Below are positions 1 through 7,212 of a DNA stretch of 64,000 bases, in pieces. Numbering within the stretch: the first letter of the stretch is position 1; the number at the start of each line of letters is the position of its first letter. The stretch is from Calditrichia bacterium. Its GTDB lineage: Bacteria; Calditrichota; Calditrichia; Calditrichales; J004. The stretch is from assembly GCA_020635035.1 (NCBI GenBank), contig JACKAO010000003.1:310001-374000 (forward strand), written 5' to 3'. A program made the position numbers and the translations under genes. The notes beneath the pieces were generated by a model. That model saw only the letters and a list, made by a program, of their open reading frames with translations. It had not been told where the DNA came from and searched no databases.

Positions 1-498
1 CGCTTCGCTTTCCCTGATTTCAAGATAGGATTTATCCATTTCAACGGAGAGTGTCTGCATAATACCTTCAATAGTCACGATCAGCCGCGATTCACCTTTG
101 ATGTTGGCTACGGTTCCTTTTAAACCCCTGAACGGTCCCGACATCACTTCAACCAGGTCTCCCTGGCGAAAATAGTTCTCCATGCGCAGACTTTCCGGGT
201 TGGCCAGCATGGTGCGTAAAGCTTCAATCTGCCATTCCGGTACTACAGCAGGGATCCCTTTAAAGTTGATAATTTTAATAATTCCATGTGTCTGCAGGAC
301 ATCAAAGCGGTCTTTGTAATCGAAGTTACAAAAGAGATAGCTGTTAAATAAGGGAAGCTCGACTTCTTTCTTCCTGTTTTTCCATTGCCTTTTCTGTTTT
401 AATAATGGCAGATATGCTTCTTCACCTTTTTCGATAAGAATGTCATATGCTTTTTTTTCGTGTCTTGGCCGTGTGTAAAGCGCATACCAATTTTTCAT
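1..498 (-). CDS. NusG/UpxY-family transcription antitermination protein, partial
   Basis: The frame opens at an ATG (complement of 496-498) and stays open for 166 codons to the window edge, so only the last few residues are missing. It begins MKNWYALYTRPRHEKKAYD, the typical opening of the NusG N-terminal (NGN) domain, and has the NGN block NSYLFCNFDYKDRFDVLQT at about residues 54-72. A KOW domain follows from about residue 113 (QGDLVEVMSGPFRGLKGTV). Length and sequence fit the specialised NusG paralogues (UpxY/LoaP/RfaH-like) that let RNA polymerase read through long polysaccharide or secondary-metabolite operons; housekeeping NusG normally sits beside secE and rplK, which are not here. It lies 55 nt downstream of the phosphodiesterase gene on the same strand. 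The specific target operon is not visible; it may lie beyond the left edge. Confidence 0.85.
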   Translation of the reverse strand, partial: MKNWYALYTRPRHEKKAYDILIEKGEEAYLPLLKQKRQWKNRKKEVELPLFNSYLFCNFDYKDRFDVLQTHGIIKIINFKGIPAVVPEWQIEALRTMLANPESLRMENYFRQGDLVEVMSGPFRGLKGTVANIKGESRLIVTIEGIMQTLSVEMDKSYLEIRESEA

Positions 499-553
499 TT
501 TATCAAAACCACCTTTTGTTAAGTTGTGTTGAATGAACGTACTATTATCTCGG

Positions 554-1846
554 TCAAATTCCCAAAATTTTAAAAATATACTTTTTTAAATCTGATATTT
601 TAATTTTTTCTTCGGCAAAATGTTCGCCTGTCATTATAACAAAAGCATTCTCGAGCGTATGCATCCCATTAAAAACTGTCTTTGCGGTGAGATGCCTGTT
701 CCAGAGCTGGCCTTTCAGATCGTATCCATCATGTGCCAGGGCAACCAGGTCGGCAAATTGCAGTGACCGGTTTGCAGGTGCGTCCGGATAAATCTGATCT
801 TTTGATAATACTTCTTTGATGATGGGCTGGTTGTCCTGCGGGTCTTTTAAAGCCCTTAATTCCAGGCGCAGATTCTCCTTTAATCGTTCATATTCCAGCC
901 CCGGTTCAACACTGCCCGATCTTTCGCGTCCTTTCAGGTTTATAAAAATACGCCCGGGGTATAAAGCAAAAGCCCGGCTTTGGGGATGTATATCGTGTAA
1001 AGTTTCCGGGATGGGTCTGGTGAATTTCAGATACCCTTTTTGCCATAACCAGTTATTAAGATAAACTTCTTTTTTTAGTGTTGTAAATCCGTGATCGGAC
1101 AGCAGCATGAATTCAGTATCATCATCAAGCCGTTCTTTTATCTGCCCGATAAGTGTATCCAGCCGGCCGTAAAAACGATCGTATAAATCAATGGCTTCAA
1201 CCAGACCCTGCTCCATAAAGCCCCAGGTGAAATGATGCAGCCGATCGGTCTCCATGATGTGAGTCATAAAAAAATCCCACTTTTCCCGGTTAAAATAATG
1301 CCACATCATTTCAATGCGTTTTTCCAGGACGCTCTTCAAATCCTGAAGAAAAGCGGCAAGATTCGTTTTTGCAATTGCAGTATCGGCATCAATCCTGTAG
1401 CCCTGCTGCTGAAGAAAAAATCCTTCGTGTGCGGGATAGGTACCGCCGGTTATATCATTTCCTAAGAATCCGCAGATACTGATACCGTTTACAGGGACAG
1501 GCGGGTAAGTTACCGGTACATTCATGCTGAAAACGCGTTTCCCTTTTTGCGAAAGTTCCTGCAGAAGAGTATGTGCTTTTAGATGACGGGCATCCGGTGT
1601 ATACCAATCCATCGTAACCGGATCATATTCAGTGAAGCTGAGAATACCGTGCTTTTCAGGAAGCGCGCCCGTTAGAAAGGATGCCCAGGCTGTTGATGAG
1701 ACTGGTGGTATAACTGAATCCATTGGCTTGAAGTCAGCATTTTTGACAAGCTCAGCAAGCTGCGGCATTTTACCTTGACCAATCATCTTTTTTAGAAAGG
1801 TATAGGGTGTGCCATCCAGAGCCAGGGTAAATATTTTACGCGTCAT
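554..1846 (-). CDS. Alkaline-phosphatase-superfamily phosphodiesterase / nucleotide pyrophosphatase-like protein
   Basis: A 430-residue protein of the type I phosphodiesterase/nucleotide pyrophosphatase branch of the alkaline phosphatase superfamily, which hydrolyses phosphate esters with a Thr/Ser nucleophile and two metal ions. Visible signatures are the metal ligand in LALDGTPY (Asp11), the nucleophile region PPVSSTAWASFLTG (about residues 47-60, Thr/Ser 50-52), a His-rich HIMETDRLHHF block near residues 195-205 and the C-terminal metal motif LLSDHGF near 248-254. No signal peptide or membrane segment is seen, so it is predicted cytoplasmic; relatives act on nucleotides, phospholipids or glycan phosphates. 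It is transcribed toward the UpxY-type gene 55 nt downstream, so the two may form one operon. The substrate cannot be read from sequence. Confidence 0.85.
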   Translation of the reverse strand: MTRKIFTLALDGTPYTFLKKMIGQGKMPQLAELVKNADFKPMDSVIPPVSSTAWASFLTGALPEKHGILSFTEYDPVTMDWYTPDARHLKAHTLLQELSQKGKRVFSMNVPVTYPPVPVNGISICGFLGNDITGGTYPAHEGFFLQQQGYRIDADTAIAKTNLAAFLQDLKSVLEKRIEMMWHYFNREKWDFFMTHIMETDRLHHFTWGFMEQGLVEAIDLYDRFYGRLDTLIGQIKERLDDDTEFMLLSDHGFTTLKKEVYLNNWLWQKGYLKFTRPIPETLHDIHPQSRAFALYPGRIFINLKGRERSGSVEPGLEYERLKENLRLELRALKDPQDNQPIIKEVLSKDQIYPDAPANRSLQFADLVALAHDGYDLKGQLWNRHLTAKTVFNGMHTLENAFVIMTGEHFAEEKIKISDLKKYIFKILGI

Positions 1847-1938
1847 TAGAGTCTGATTTTTCTGATAAAATTTATATTTCGAATTAAACGCTGTGAAATT
1901 AAAAAATGTGTGATTTTATTAAAAATAATTTAATCCGA

Positions 1939-2269
1939 AATAGATTCCATCGCTTCAAGCGAAGGCATCTTTAAACCTTGACCAGCTGCCTTTATTTTGT
2001 AAATTGAACGCAGGCATTTTCCCTCCTTTTACAGTAAGTTACCTTTCAACACAAAGGAGACTCTCATGAATTACCCCAATCCTTCTTTAGCCAAAATTTT
2101 AGTATTTTATTTCTTTTGTCTTTTTTCATTTGTCTTAATCTCTTGCTCCGACTCCGGCACCGAACCACAGCCCAAACCACCCGGCTACCAGGAAGATATT
2201 CCCTGGCCCAGTTTAGCGGATTCTCCCTGGCCAATGTATCATGGCAACCCGCAATCAACAGGACGAAGC
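1939..2269 (+). repeat. Leader module repeat, copy 1 (5'UTR plus first 68 codons)
   Basis: This 331-nt block recurs without a length change at 4383-4713 (constant offset 2444) and in a shortened form at about 5832-6120. It comprises roughly 127 nt of untranslated leader and the beginning of the lipoprotein gene up to codon 68. Similarity drops abruptly after the shared ACAGGACGAAGC. The 5' part contains a small palindrome CGCTTCAAGCG and a TGCCT/AGGCA stem (1987-1991/2012-2016). The abrupt end inside the gene suggests recombination or strong selection on the leader and signal peptide rather than simple whole-gene duplication. Confidence 0.85.
2023..2059 (+). promoter_or_regulatory. Shine-Dalgarno-sequestering hairpin, copy 1
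   Basis: CTCCTTT (2023-2029) is a perfect complement of AAAGGAG (2053-2059), the ribosome binding site 6 nt before the ATG at 2066, leaving a 23-nt loop. Folding would hide the ribosome binding site. The same two arms are kept in both other leader copies. That it regulates translation is inferred. Confidence 0.5.
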
Positions 2270-3295
2270 CGTTTTGCGGGCCCGACAGAGGGGATTATAT
2301 CGAAAATTATTGATGCCGAAGATTCGCAAGCCGGTGTTATTGTAGGCTTTGATTCTACTTTTTACTACACTACTAGGTCGGAACTTATAGCATCAGATTA
2401 TACAGGAAATAAAAAATGGAGCCTTTTATTAGGAGCAGAATTAACAACAACCCCATTATTATCTAAAGACTCAGTCCTATATATAGCTAATGGAAGCTTA
2501 AAAACCATATTTGCAATTACTCATGATGGTGAAATAAAATGGGAGTATAAATCACAGTCAGACATTTGGAATTTAACATTAGGAATTGACTTAGAAGGCA
2601 ATTTGTATTTTATCGATAATGATAACAACCTGACAGTTTTATCTGCTGATGGAACTCTACTTTGGCAATTAAATGATATACGAATCTTAAAAGGTTCTGG
2701 TGTAACCTTTTCATTTTCCCCGGATGGTAAAACTCTCTATTTACAAGGTAAAGAAACAACTCTTCTTGCCATTGATATTAATGAACATATCATTAAGTGG
2801 ACCTTTGGGGATACTATTTTACGTACAGGTCCAATTGTTGATAATCAGGGAAATATATATGTTTTGCCAGATGTAGATTCTTTTTCAACAAAAAACAACT
2901 TTTTCTATTCACTTAATCCATCAGGGGAAATACGTTGGCAATTTAAACATAATGAAAAAAATATTTTAAATAACATTGAACCAACTATGGACAGTAACGG
3001 AAATATTTATTTTGGCAGTGACACTCTTTACAGTCTTGATTATAATGGCAATTTAAACTGGAAGGTTAATCTAGGGAAACCAATAACTACATCTTTGTGA
3101 TCAAGTTGGAAATATTTATGTATCAATAACGGATGATTTATGGTCACAAAAAATTTATGTATAAACTAAAGGAACAAAATATGGAGATTAACAATTGTAA
3201 ATGAAAGAGGACTTAATAGCTCTTCTGCAATTACCGAAGAAGGGTCATTAATATTTTCTTCTTTTCGTTCTAAGAGTGTTTATATTATCAAATGA
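2066..3295 (+). pseudogene. PQQ-type beta-propeller lipoprotein, unit A, frameshifted at the 3' end
   Basis: The intact part (2066-3100, 344 residues) has a lipoprotein signal with lipobox LISC at Cys27, a linker EPQPKPPGYQEDIPWPSLAD, and a run of beta-propeller blades of the PQQ_2 type. These carry repeated motifs such as 'GEIKWEYK' and 'GNIYF'. Intact sisters at 4510 and 5919 are 433 and 426 residues. After codon 344 the reading continues in another frame (DQVGNIYVSITDD, about 3099-3160) and then a third (IWRLTIVNERG to SVYIIK, about 3178-3292), matching the C-terminus of the 5919 copy (SQYFSIIK). At least two frameshifts have therefore removed about 80 residues. A truncated secreted protein may still be made. 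Relatives usually bind ligands or proteins at the cell surface; no function can be assigned. Confidence 0.8.
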
Positions 3296-3303
3296 AAGGA
3301 TTA

Positions 3304-4293
3304 ATGAAAAAAGCTAATTTTCATAATTTTAAATCCAATTTTCTTTATGAAGATATTCAAGCCCAGGAAATATTTATCACAATGTTTCCGTTAAAACATA
3401 GTATTTTTATCTCTTGCAATCTTTGGACACCAGAAGAATGCTACCAAGAAAATTATTTTGACAAATTTATTGATTATCACGGAACCTCAATAATGCCAAT
3501 TAACCGGGAAGGTAATTTCACATTATGAAATTGGGCGATTGATGGTTTAAAAATATCTCAGATGAAAATTATTCTTATTTTATATTGTTTCGATGATAGG
3601 TTAATCAGGTCCTCTTTGGGCATAATATTGATATCTGGATTAAATATAATGATGCGACAAATAAATTTTATACTTCACAACCCACATGGATGGAGTTTCC
3701 TATAACTGACGGTACCTTGCTTGCAATTTGGAATAAAGCGAAAGGTACCAATACTGATCAATTTCCATATGGCAAAAGATCTTTGTTTAATTGAAATAAC
3801 ATCATCCCTGGTCTGGGGTTCTCATCCAACAATGAATAATTTAGACGGTTATATAGTATACAGGGCTGTAACAGTTTCCAGCCAGACCTGTTTTTGCCAA
3901 TGTACGACAGGAATCCCTTTAACTGACACCTATTTTTTCGAGGTAGTTATAACTACAGGTATCATTGTTCTGCCTAATTGACGGTTCTGTAGTCTGCACA
4001 TTCAATATTGTTTATACAAGCCGAACATATAAAAATGGTACTAATCCAGAAAATATATGAATGATGGAATTTAAGAATGTTTGGAATATCCGAATCCATT
4101 ACCTGGTACAAATTTCTTATTGCTGAAGGGCTTTTCACTAAGAATCTACGATATTCACGGAAAGAAATCGCCACTTTAAGGGCAATTTGAAAAATATTCC
4201 GTTCATTTGATGGTCAATTTATTTCAGGATTGGGTAGATAATAAAAATGGAAAAAGCCATTCTGCAACAGGACGTATGCTGTTGCTGAAATAA
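3304..4293 (+). pseudogene. Decayed partner gene of unit A (T9SS-sorted protein remnant)
   Basis: No long frame exists here, but pieces match the gene at 7213-8730. An ATGAAAAAAGCT start follows the propeller stop, preceded by AAAGG. LVWGSHPTMNN..GYIVYRAVT (about 3808-3870) matches IVWGPHPTMSV..YKIYRAVT of the sister. Near the end, LRIYDIHGKK and KNGKSHSATGRMLLLK-stop (about 4140-4293) match the T9SS sorting domain end of the sister. Many stops and frameshifts separate the pieces. An open frame of 78 codons at the start is probably the remains of the N-terminus. Confidence 0.75.
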
Positions 4294-4337
4294 CCCCATT
4301 ACGGGAAAATATTTTTAATCGTTTTACCGCGAAAAGA
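4294..4337 (+). repeat. Duplicated 3' end of the amidohydrolase gene
   Basis: The sequence after the decayed partner gene (CCCCATTACGGG ... ATCGTTTTACCG ... GAAAAGA) matches 8731-8778, which in the intact copy holds the terminator and the last codons of the amidohydrolase on the opposite strand. The duplicated segment therefore extended past the array gene into its convergent neighbour. 4338-4382 holds nothing I recognise. Confidence 0.65.
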
Positions 4338-4382
4338 CTAAAAGACTTGCACACGGCCTGCGTGCCTTCTACTACAACCGCC

Positions 4383-4713
4383 AATAGGTTCCATCGCTTC
4401 AAGCGATTGAATCTTTAAACCTTGACCGGCTGCCTTTATTTTGTAAATTGAACGCAGGCATTTTCCCTCCTTTTACAGTAAGTTACCTTTCAACACAAAG
4501 GAGACTCTCATGCGTTACATCCATCCTTCTTTAGTAAAAATTTTAATATTTTTTTTCTTTTGTCCATTTTCTTTTGTCTTAATCTCCTGTTCCGACACCG
4601 GCACCGAACCACAGCCCAAACCAGCCGGCTACCAGGAAGATATTCCCTGGCCCAGTTTAGCGGACAGCCCCTGGCCAATGTACAGGGGAAATCCCCAATG
4701 TACAGGACGAAGC
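4383..4713 (+). repeat. Leader module repeat, copy 2
   Basis: This block is collinear with 1939-2269 without a length change. It includes the ATCGCTTCAAGCGAT palindrome, the TGCCT/AGGCA stem, the ribosome-binding-site hairpin and the first 68 codons of the unit B lipoprotein. After 4713 the two copies no longer align at the DNA level. Confidence 0.85.
4467..4503 (+). promoter_or_regulatory. Shine-Dalgarno-sequestering hairpin, copy 2
   Basis: CTCCTTT (4467-4473) pairs perfectly with AAAGGAG (4497-4503), which is the ribosome binding site for the ATG at 4510. Stem and loop lengths equal those of copy 1. Confidence 0.5.
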
Positions 4714-5811
4714 ACAGGAACAGGACCTTTTAACGGTGCAGTTGCCTGGACAATAGATTCCATATTTATAAATAGTGGCGTCGCCCTGGCAGAAGATGGA
4801 ACAATATACCTTTCCGAAATTGAAGACTGGGAAAAGTCTGATCCTAAATCTGGTTTGGTAGCATTAAATCCTGATGGTTCCCTTAAATGGCGATACAACT
4901 TCCCGGCGCCAAATTACTGGCCGCCATCCAGTCCGGTTGTTGCCAAAGATGGTACGGTTTATGTCAGTTCTCCTGATGAGAAGAAATTCTATGCCGTAAA
5001 TCCGGACGGCACATTAAAATGGCAGGTTGCAACAGAGAATCACATAATCCAGACAGGTATTAATATAGGTCGCGATGGAACAGTATATGCCATTGGGTAT
5101 TACCCATCTTCAATACTCTATGCGATTAGCAAAGAAGGTAAAATCTTATGGACGTATGAAAATTCTGTATTCAGTGGTAACGAACTGGACGGTATGAGTT
5201 TTTCACCGGATGGAGAAACGCTTTATATACCGGGTCTTGGCAGCCATAGTGTAACTGTTTTTGCCTTTGATGTTATAAGCCGTACCATTAAGTGGCAATT
5301 CGGTGAACGCAGAGTATCTCTATCCGGAACACCTTTAGTTGATTCCCAGGGAAATATTTATGTTATTGGGGGAGAAGATACAACTACATTTATGTATTCT
5401 TTAAACCAGGATGGTACTATCCGCTGGAAACAAAATCTTGGTCACATTGCTTTGCTGTCTGGCTTTAACTTGTTTGCAGTGGATGAATATGGAAAAATCT
5501 ATACGGGGCTAGATAAGCTGATTTGTATAGATTATTCGGGTGAAATTAAATGGAGATCGACCCTTGGTGGTGTTACGCTTCCAATAAGCAGCCCTATATC
5601 GATTGATAGAAATAATTCTATTTATTTTACTTCTAATCTGCCACAGGAAAGATATAATAAACAGCTATTGACTTTACAGGATACTTCGGTTTTTTTTAAT
5701 ATTTTAAGTCCGGAACCCGGTATCGCTTATCCTAATTTATCTATAGCTGTTGGATATAGCAGTGTATTTATTCCCGGCCGATATTCCCGATTTTTGTGGA
5801 CTGTAAAATAG
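4510..5811 (+). CDS. PQQ-type beta-propeller lipoprotein, unit B (intact)
   Basis: A 433-residue lipoprotein: hydrophobic signal, lipobox LISC with Cys27, then the conserved linker EPQPKPAGYQEDIPWPSLAD and PWPMYRGNPQCTGRS, followed by a beta-propeller. Blade signatures of the form 'LNPDGSLKWRY', 'VNPDGTLKWQV', 'ISKEGKILWTY', 'LNQDGTIRWKQ' and 'IDYSGEIKWRS' occur roughly every 45-50 residues, typical of PQQ_2/WD40-like propellers. No quinoprotein catalytic residues are evident, so a binding or structural role at the outer membrane is more likely than dehydrogenase activity. The start is fixed by AAAGGAG 6 nt upstream. It differs from its neighbours mainly after codon 68. The partner gene expected downstream is reduced to a start-codon scar. 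Confidence 0.85.
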   Translation: MRYIHPSLVKILIFFFFCPFSFVLISCSDTGTEPQPKPAGYQEDIPWPSLADSPWPMYRGNPQCTGRSTGTGPFNGAVAWTIDSIFINSGVALAEDGTIYLSEIEDWEKSDPKSGLVALNPDGSLKWRYNFPAPNYWPPSSPVVAKDGTVYVSSPDEKKFYAVNPDGTLKWQVATENHIIQTGINIGRDGTVYAIGYYPSSILYAISKEGKILWTYENSVFSGNELDGMSFSPDGETLYIPGLGSHSVTVFAFDVISRTIKWQFGERRVSLSGTPLVDSQGNIYVIGGEDTTTFMYSLNQDGTIRWKQNLGHIALLSGFNLFAVDEYGKIYTGLDKLICIDYSGEIKWRSTLGGVTLPISSPISIDRNNSIYFTSNLPQERYNKQLLTLQDTSVFFNILSPEPGIAYPNLSIAVGYSSVFIPGRYSRFLWTVK

Positions 5812-5819
5812 GAGGTGTT

Positions 5820-5861
5820 ATGAAATATTATCTGACCTGCCGTTTTTATTTTGTAAATTGA
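5820..5861 (+). pseudogene. Start-codon scar of the lost unit B partner gene
   Basis: Directly after the propeller stop (TAG, 5809-5811) a strong ribosome binding site (GGAGG) and ATGAAA start a 13-codon frame, MKYYLTCRFYFVN-stop. Its first few codons resemble the MK-type start of the partner gene at 7213, and it then runs straight into the leader module of unit C. This is what remains if recombination joined the beginning of the unit B partner to the leader of unit C. A leader-peptide role is possible but less likely. Confidence 0.5.
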
Positions 5862-6120
5862 ACGCAGGCATTTTCCCTCCTTTACAGTAAGTTACATTTC
5901 AATACAAAGGAGACTTTCATGCGTTACCACAATCCTTCTTTAGCAAATATTTTAATATTTTTTTTCTTTTGTTTTTTTTCATTTGTCTTAATCTCTTGTT
6001 CCGACTCCGCTACCGAACCGCAGCCCAAACCAGCCGGCTACCAGGAAGACATTCCCTGGCCCAGTTTGGCAGATTCTCCCTGGCCGATGTACCGTCATGA
6101 CCCGCAGAATACCGGACGTA
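5832..6120 (+). repeat. Leader module repeat, copy 3 (shortened)
   Basis: Homology to the other two copies begins at TGACC (about 5833), so the upstream palindrome is missing. It continues through the ribosome-binding-site hairpin and about 67 codons of the unit C lipoprotein. It carries a few substitutions and a 1-nt shorter T run, yet both hairpin arms are unchanged. Confidence 0.8.
5877..5912 (+). promoter_or_regulatory. Shine-Dalgarno-sequestering hairpin, copy 3
   Basis: CTCCTTT (5877-5883) pairs with AAAGGAG (5906-5912), the ribosome binding site of the ATG at 5919. Substitutions relative to copies 1 and 2 fall in the loop (ACC to ACA, AAC to AAT, one T lost) and not in the arms. Confidence 0.5.
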
Positions 6121-7199
6121 CAAATTATCCAGGGCCAGTATATGGGGAAATTGATTTTATAACAGACAGTATAGGTGTCAGAAGTGGTGTAGCTGTTAGT
6201 GAAGATTCGACTATTTATTTTGTAGCTAATTTTGTTGTAGCAGATACAGGGATAACAAGCGGTCTAGTGGCATTAAAACCGGACGGGCGGTTAAAGTGGA
6301 TTTTCAGTATGGATGTAAAAGATGAATCTGCTCATCCTGTAATTGCGAACGATGGAACAATATATACAACAAATACTTACGGCCAGAATTATCTTTATGC
6401 GATTAACTCTGATGGTTCTTTAAAATGGAAAATAGGTGACTTAAATCTAAGGCAAACGACTTTAAATATAGGAAAAGGAGGCACTATATATGTAATCGAA
6501 GATCTTGTTAATCTTTTAGCGGTAACTCCTGTTGGTGAGATAAAATGGAAAATGTCGGGATTAGACATATATGGCTCTGAAGTAAGAAATACAGCAATTT
6601 CGCCTGATGGAAATACTATTTATATTCCAGGAAAATGGGGCGGTAAATCTGTTGTTGCGGTTGATCTGACATCTCAAACTGAAAAATGGTCATTTGGGGG
6701 ACCACACTGGGGTGACGCGCCAATAGTAGTTGATTCTCAAGGGCATATTTATATCATTAATTTTGATGAGCAAAATAATGTGGATCTGTATTCATTGGAA
6801 GAAGATGGATCTATCAGATGGAAGTTTAATTTGGAAAAAAATTACAATGGTATCCTCGGATATCAAAGTATTGCAATGGATATTAATGGAAATATTTATA
6901 CAGGACATGATACTTTATTTGCTATCAACTATTTGGGTAATTTAGAATGGAAAAAAGGATTTGATGGTGGAGGTTATTTGAGCTCCCCGATGGCGATTGA
7001 TATTGATAATTATATTTATTTTGATCGTATAACTTCAACCCAGGAAATATTATTGTCTTCAATAGGAACAACGGGAAACGAGATTTGGCAACTATCTTTT
7101 CCTTATTTCACAAGAACAAGTTTTTCGCTTGGAATTAGTTATTCTCAAAGATTATTATTTCCTACATGGAGGTCACAATATTTTTCAATTATAAAATAA
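5919..7199 (+). CDS. PQQ-type beta-propeller lipoprotein, unit C (intact)
   Basis: A 426-residue lipoprotein with the same signal, lipobox (LISC, Cys27) and EPQPKPAGYQEDIPWPSLAD linker as its two sisters. Propeller blades are marked by 'LKPDGRLKWIF', 'INSDGSLKWKI', 'VTPVGEIKWKM', 'LEEDGSIRWKF' and 'INYLGNLEWKK'. It is predicted to be anchored in the outer or inner membrane through the lipidated cysteine with the propeller exposed. It is followed after 13 nt by the T9SS-sorted partner gene with its own ribosome binding site, so the two are probably cotranscribed. The body is clearly divergent from unit B, while the first 68 codons are nearly the same. Function is unknown; the family binds ligands or proteins and scaffolds assemblies. 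Confidence 0.85.
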   Translation: MRYHNPSLANILIFFFFCFFSFVLISCSDSATEPQPKPAGYQEDIPWPSLADSPWPMYRHDPQNTGRTNYPGPVYGEIDFITDSIGVRSGVAVSEDSTIYFVANFVVADTGITSGLVALKPDGRLKWIFSMDVKDESAHPVIANDGTIYTTNTYGQNYLYAINSDGSLKWKIGDLNLRQTTLNIGKGGTIYVIEDLVNLLAVTPVGEIKWKMSGLDIYGSEVRNTAISPDGNTIYIPGKWGGKSVVAVDLTSQTEKWSFGGPHWGDAPIVVDSQGHIYIINFDEQNNVDLYSLEEDGSIRWKFNLEKNYNGILGYQSIAMDINGNIYTGHDTLFAINYLGNLEWKKGFDGGGYLSSPMAIDIDNYIYFDRITSTQEILLSSIGTTGNEIWQLSFPYFTRTSFSLGISYSQRLLFPTWRSQYFSIIK

Positions 7200-7212
7200 A
7201 ATGGAGTTTAAT

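Noticed and set aside
1979..2003. TTGACC as a -35 element in the leader module
   Set aside because: It is CTGACC in copy 3, and no matching -10 follows at 16-18 nt, so I do not call a promoter here.
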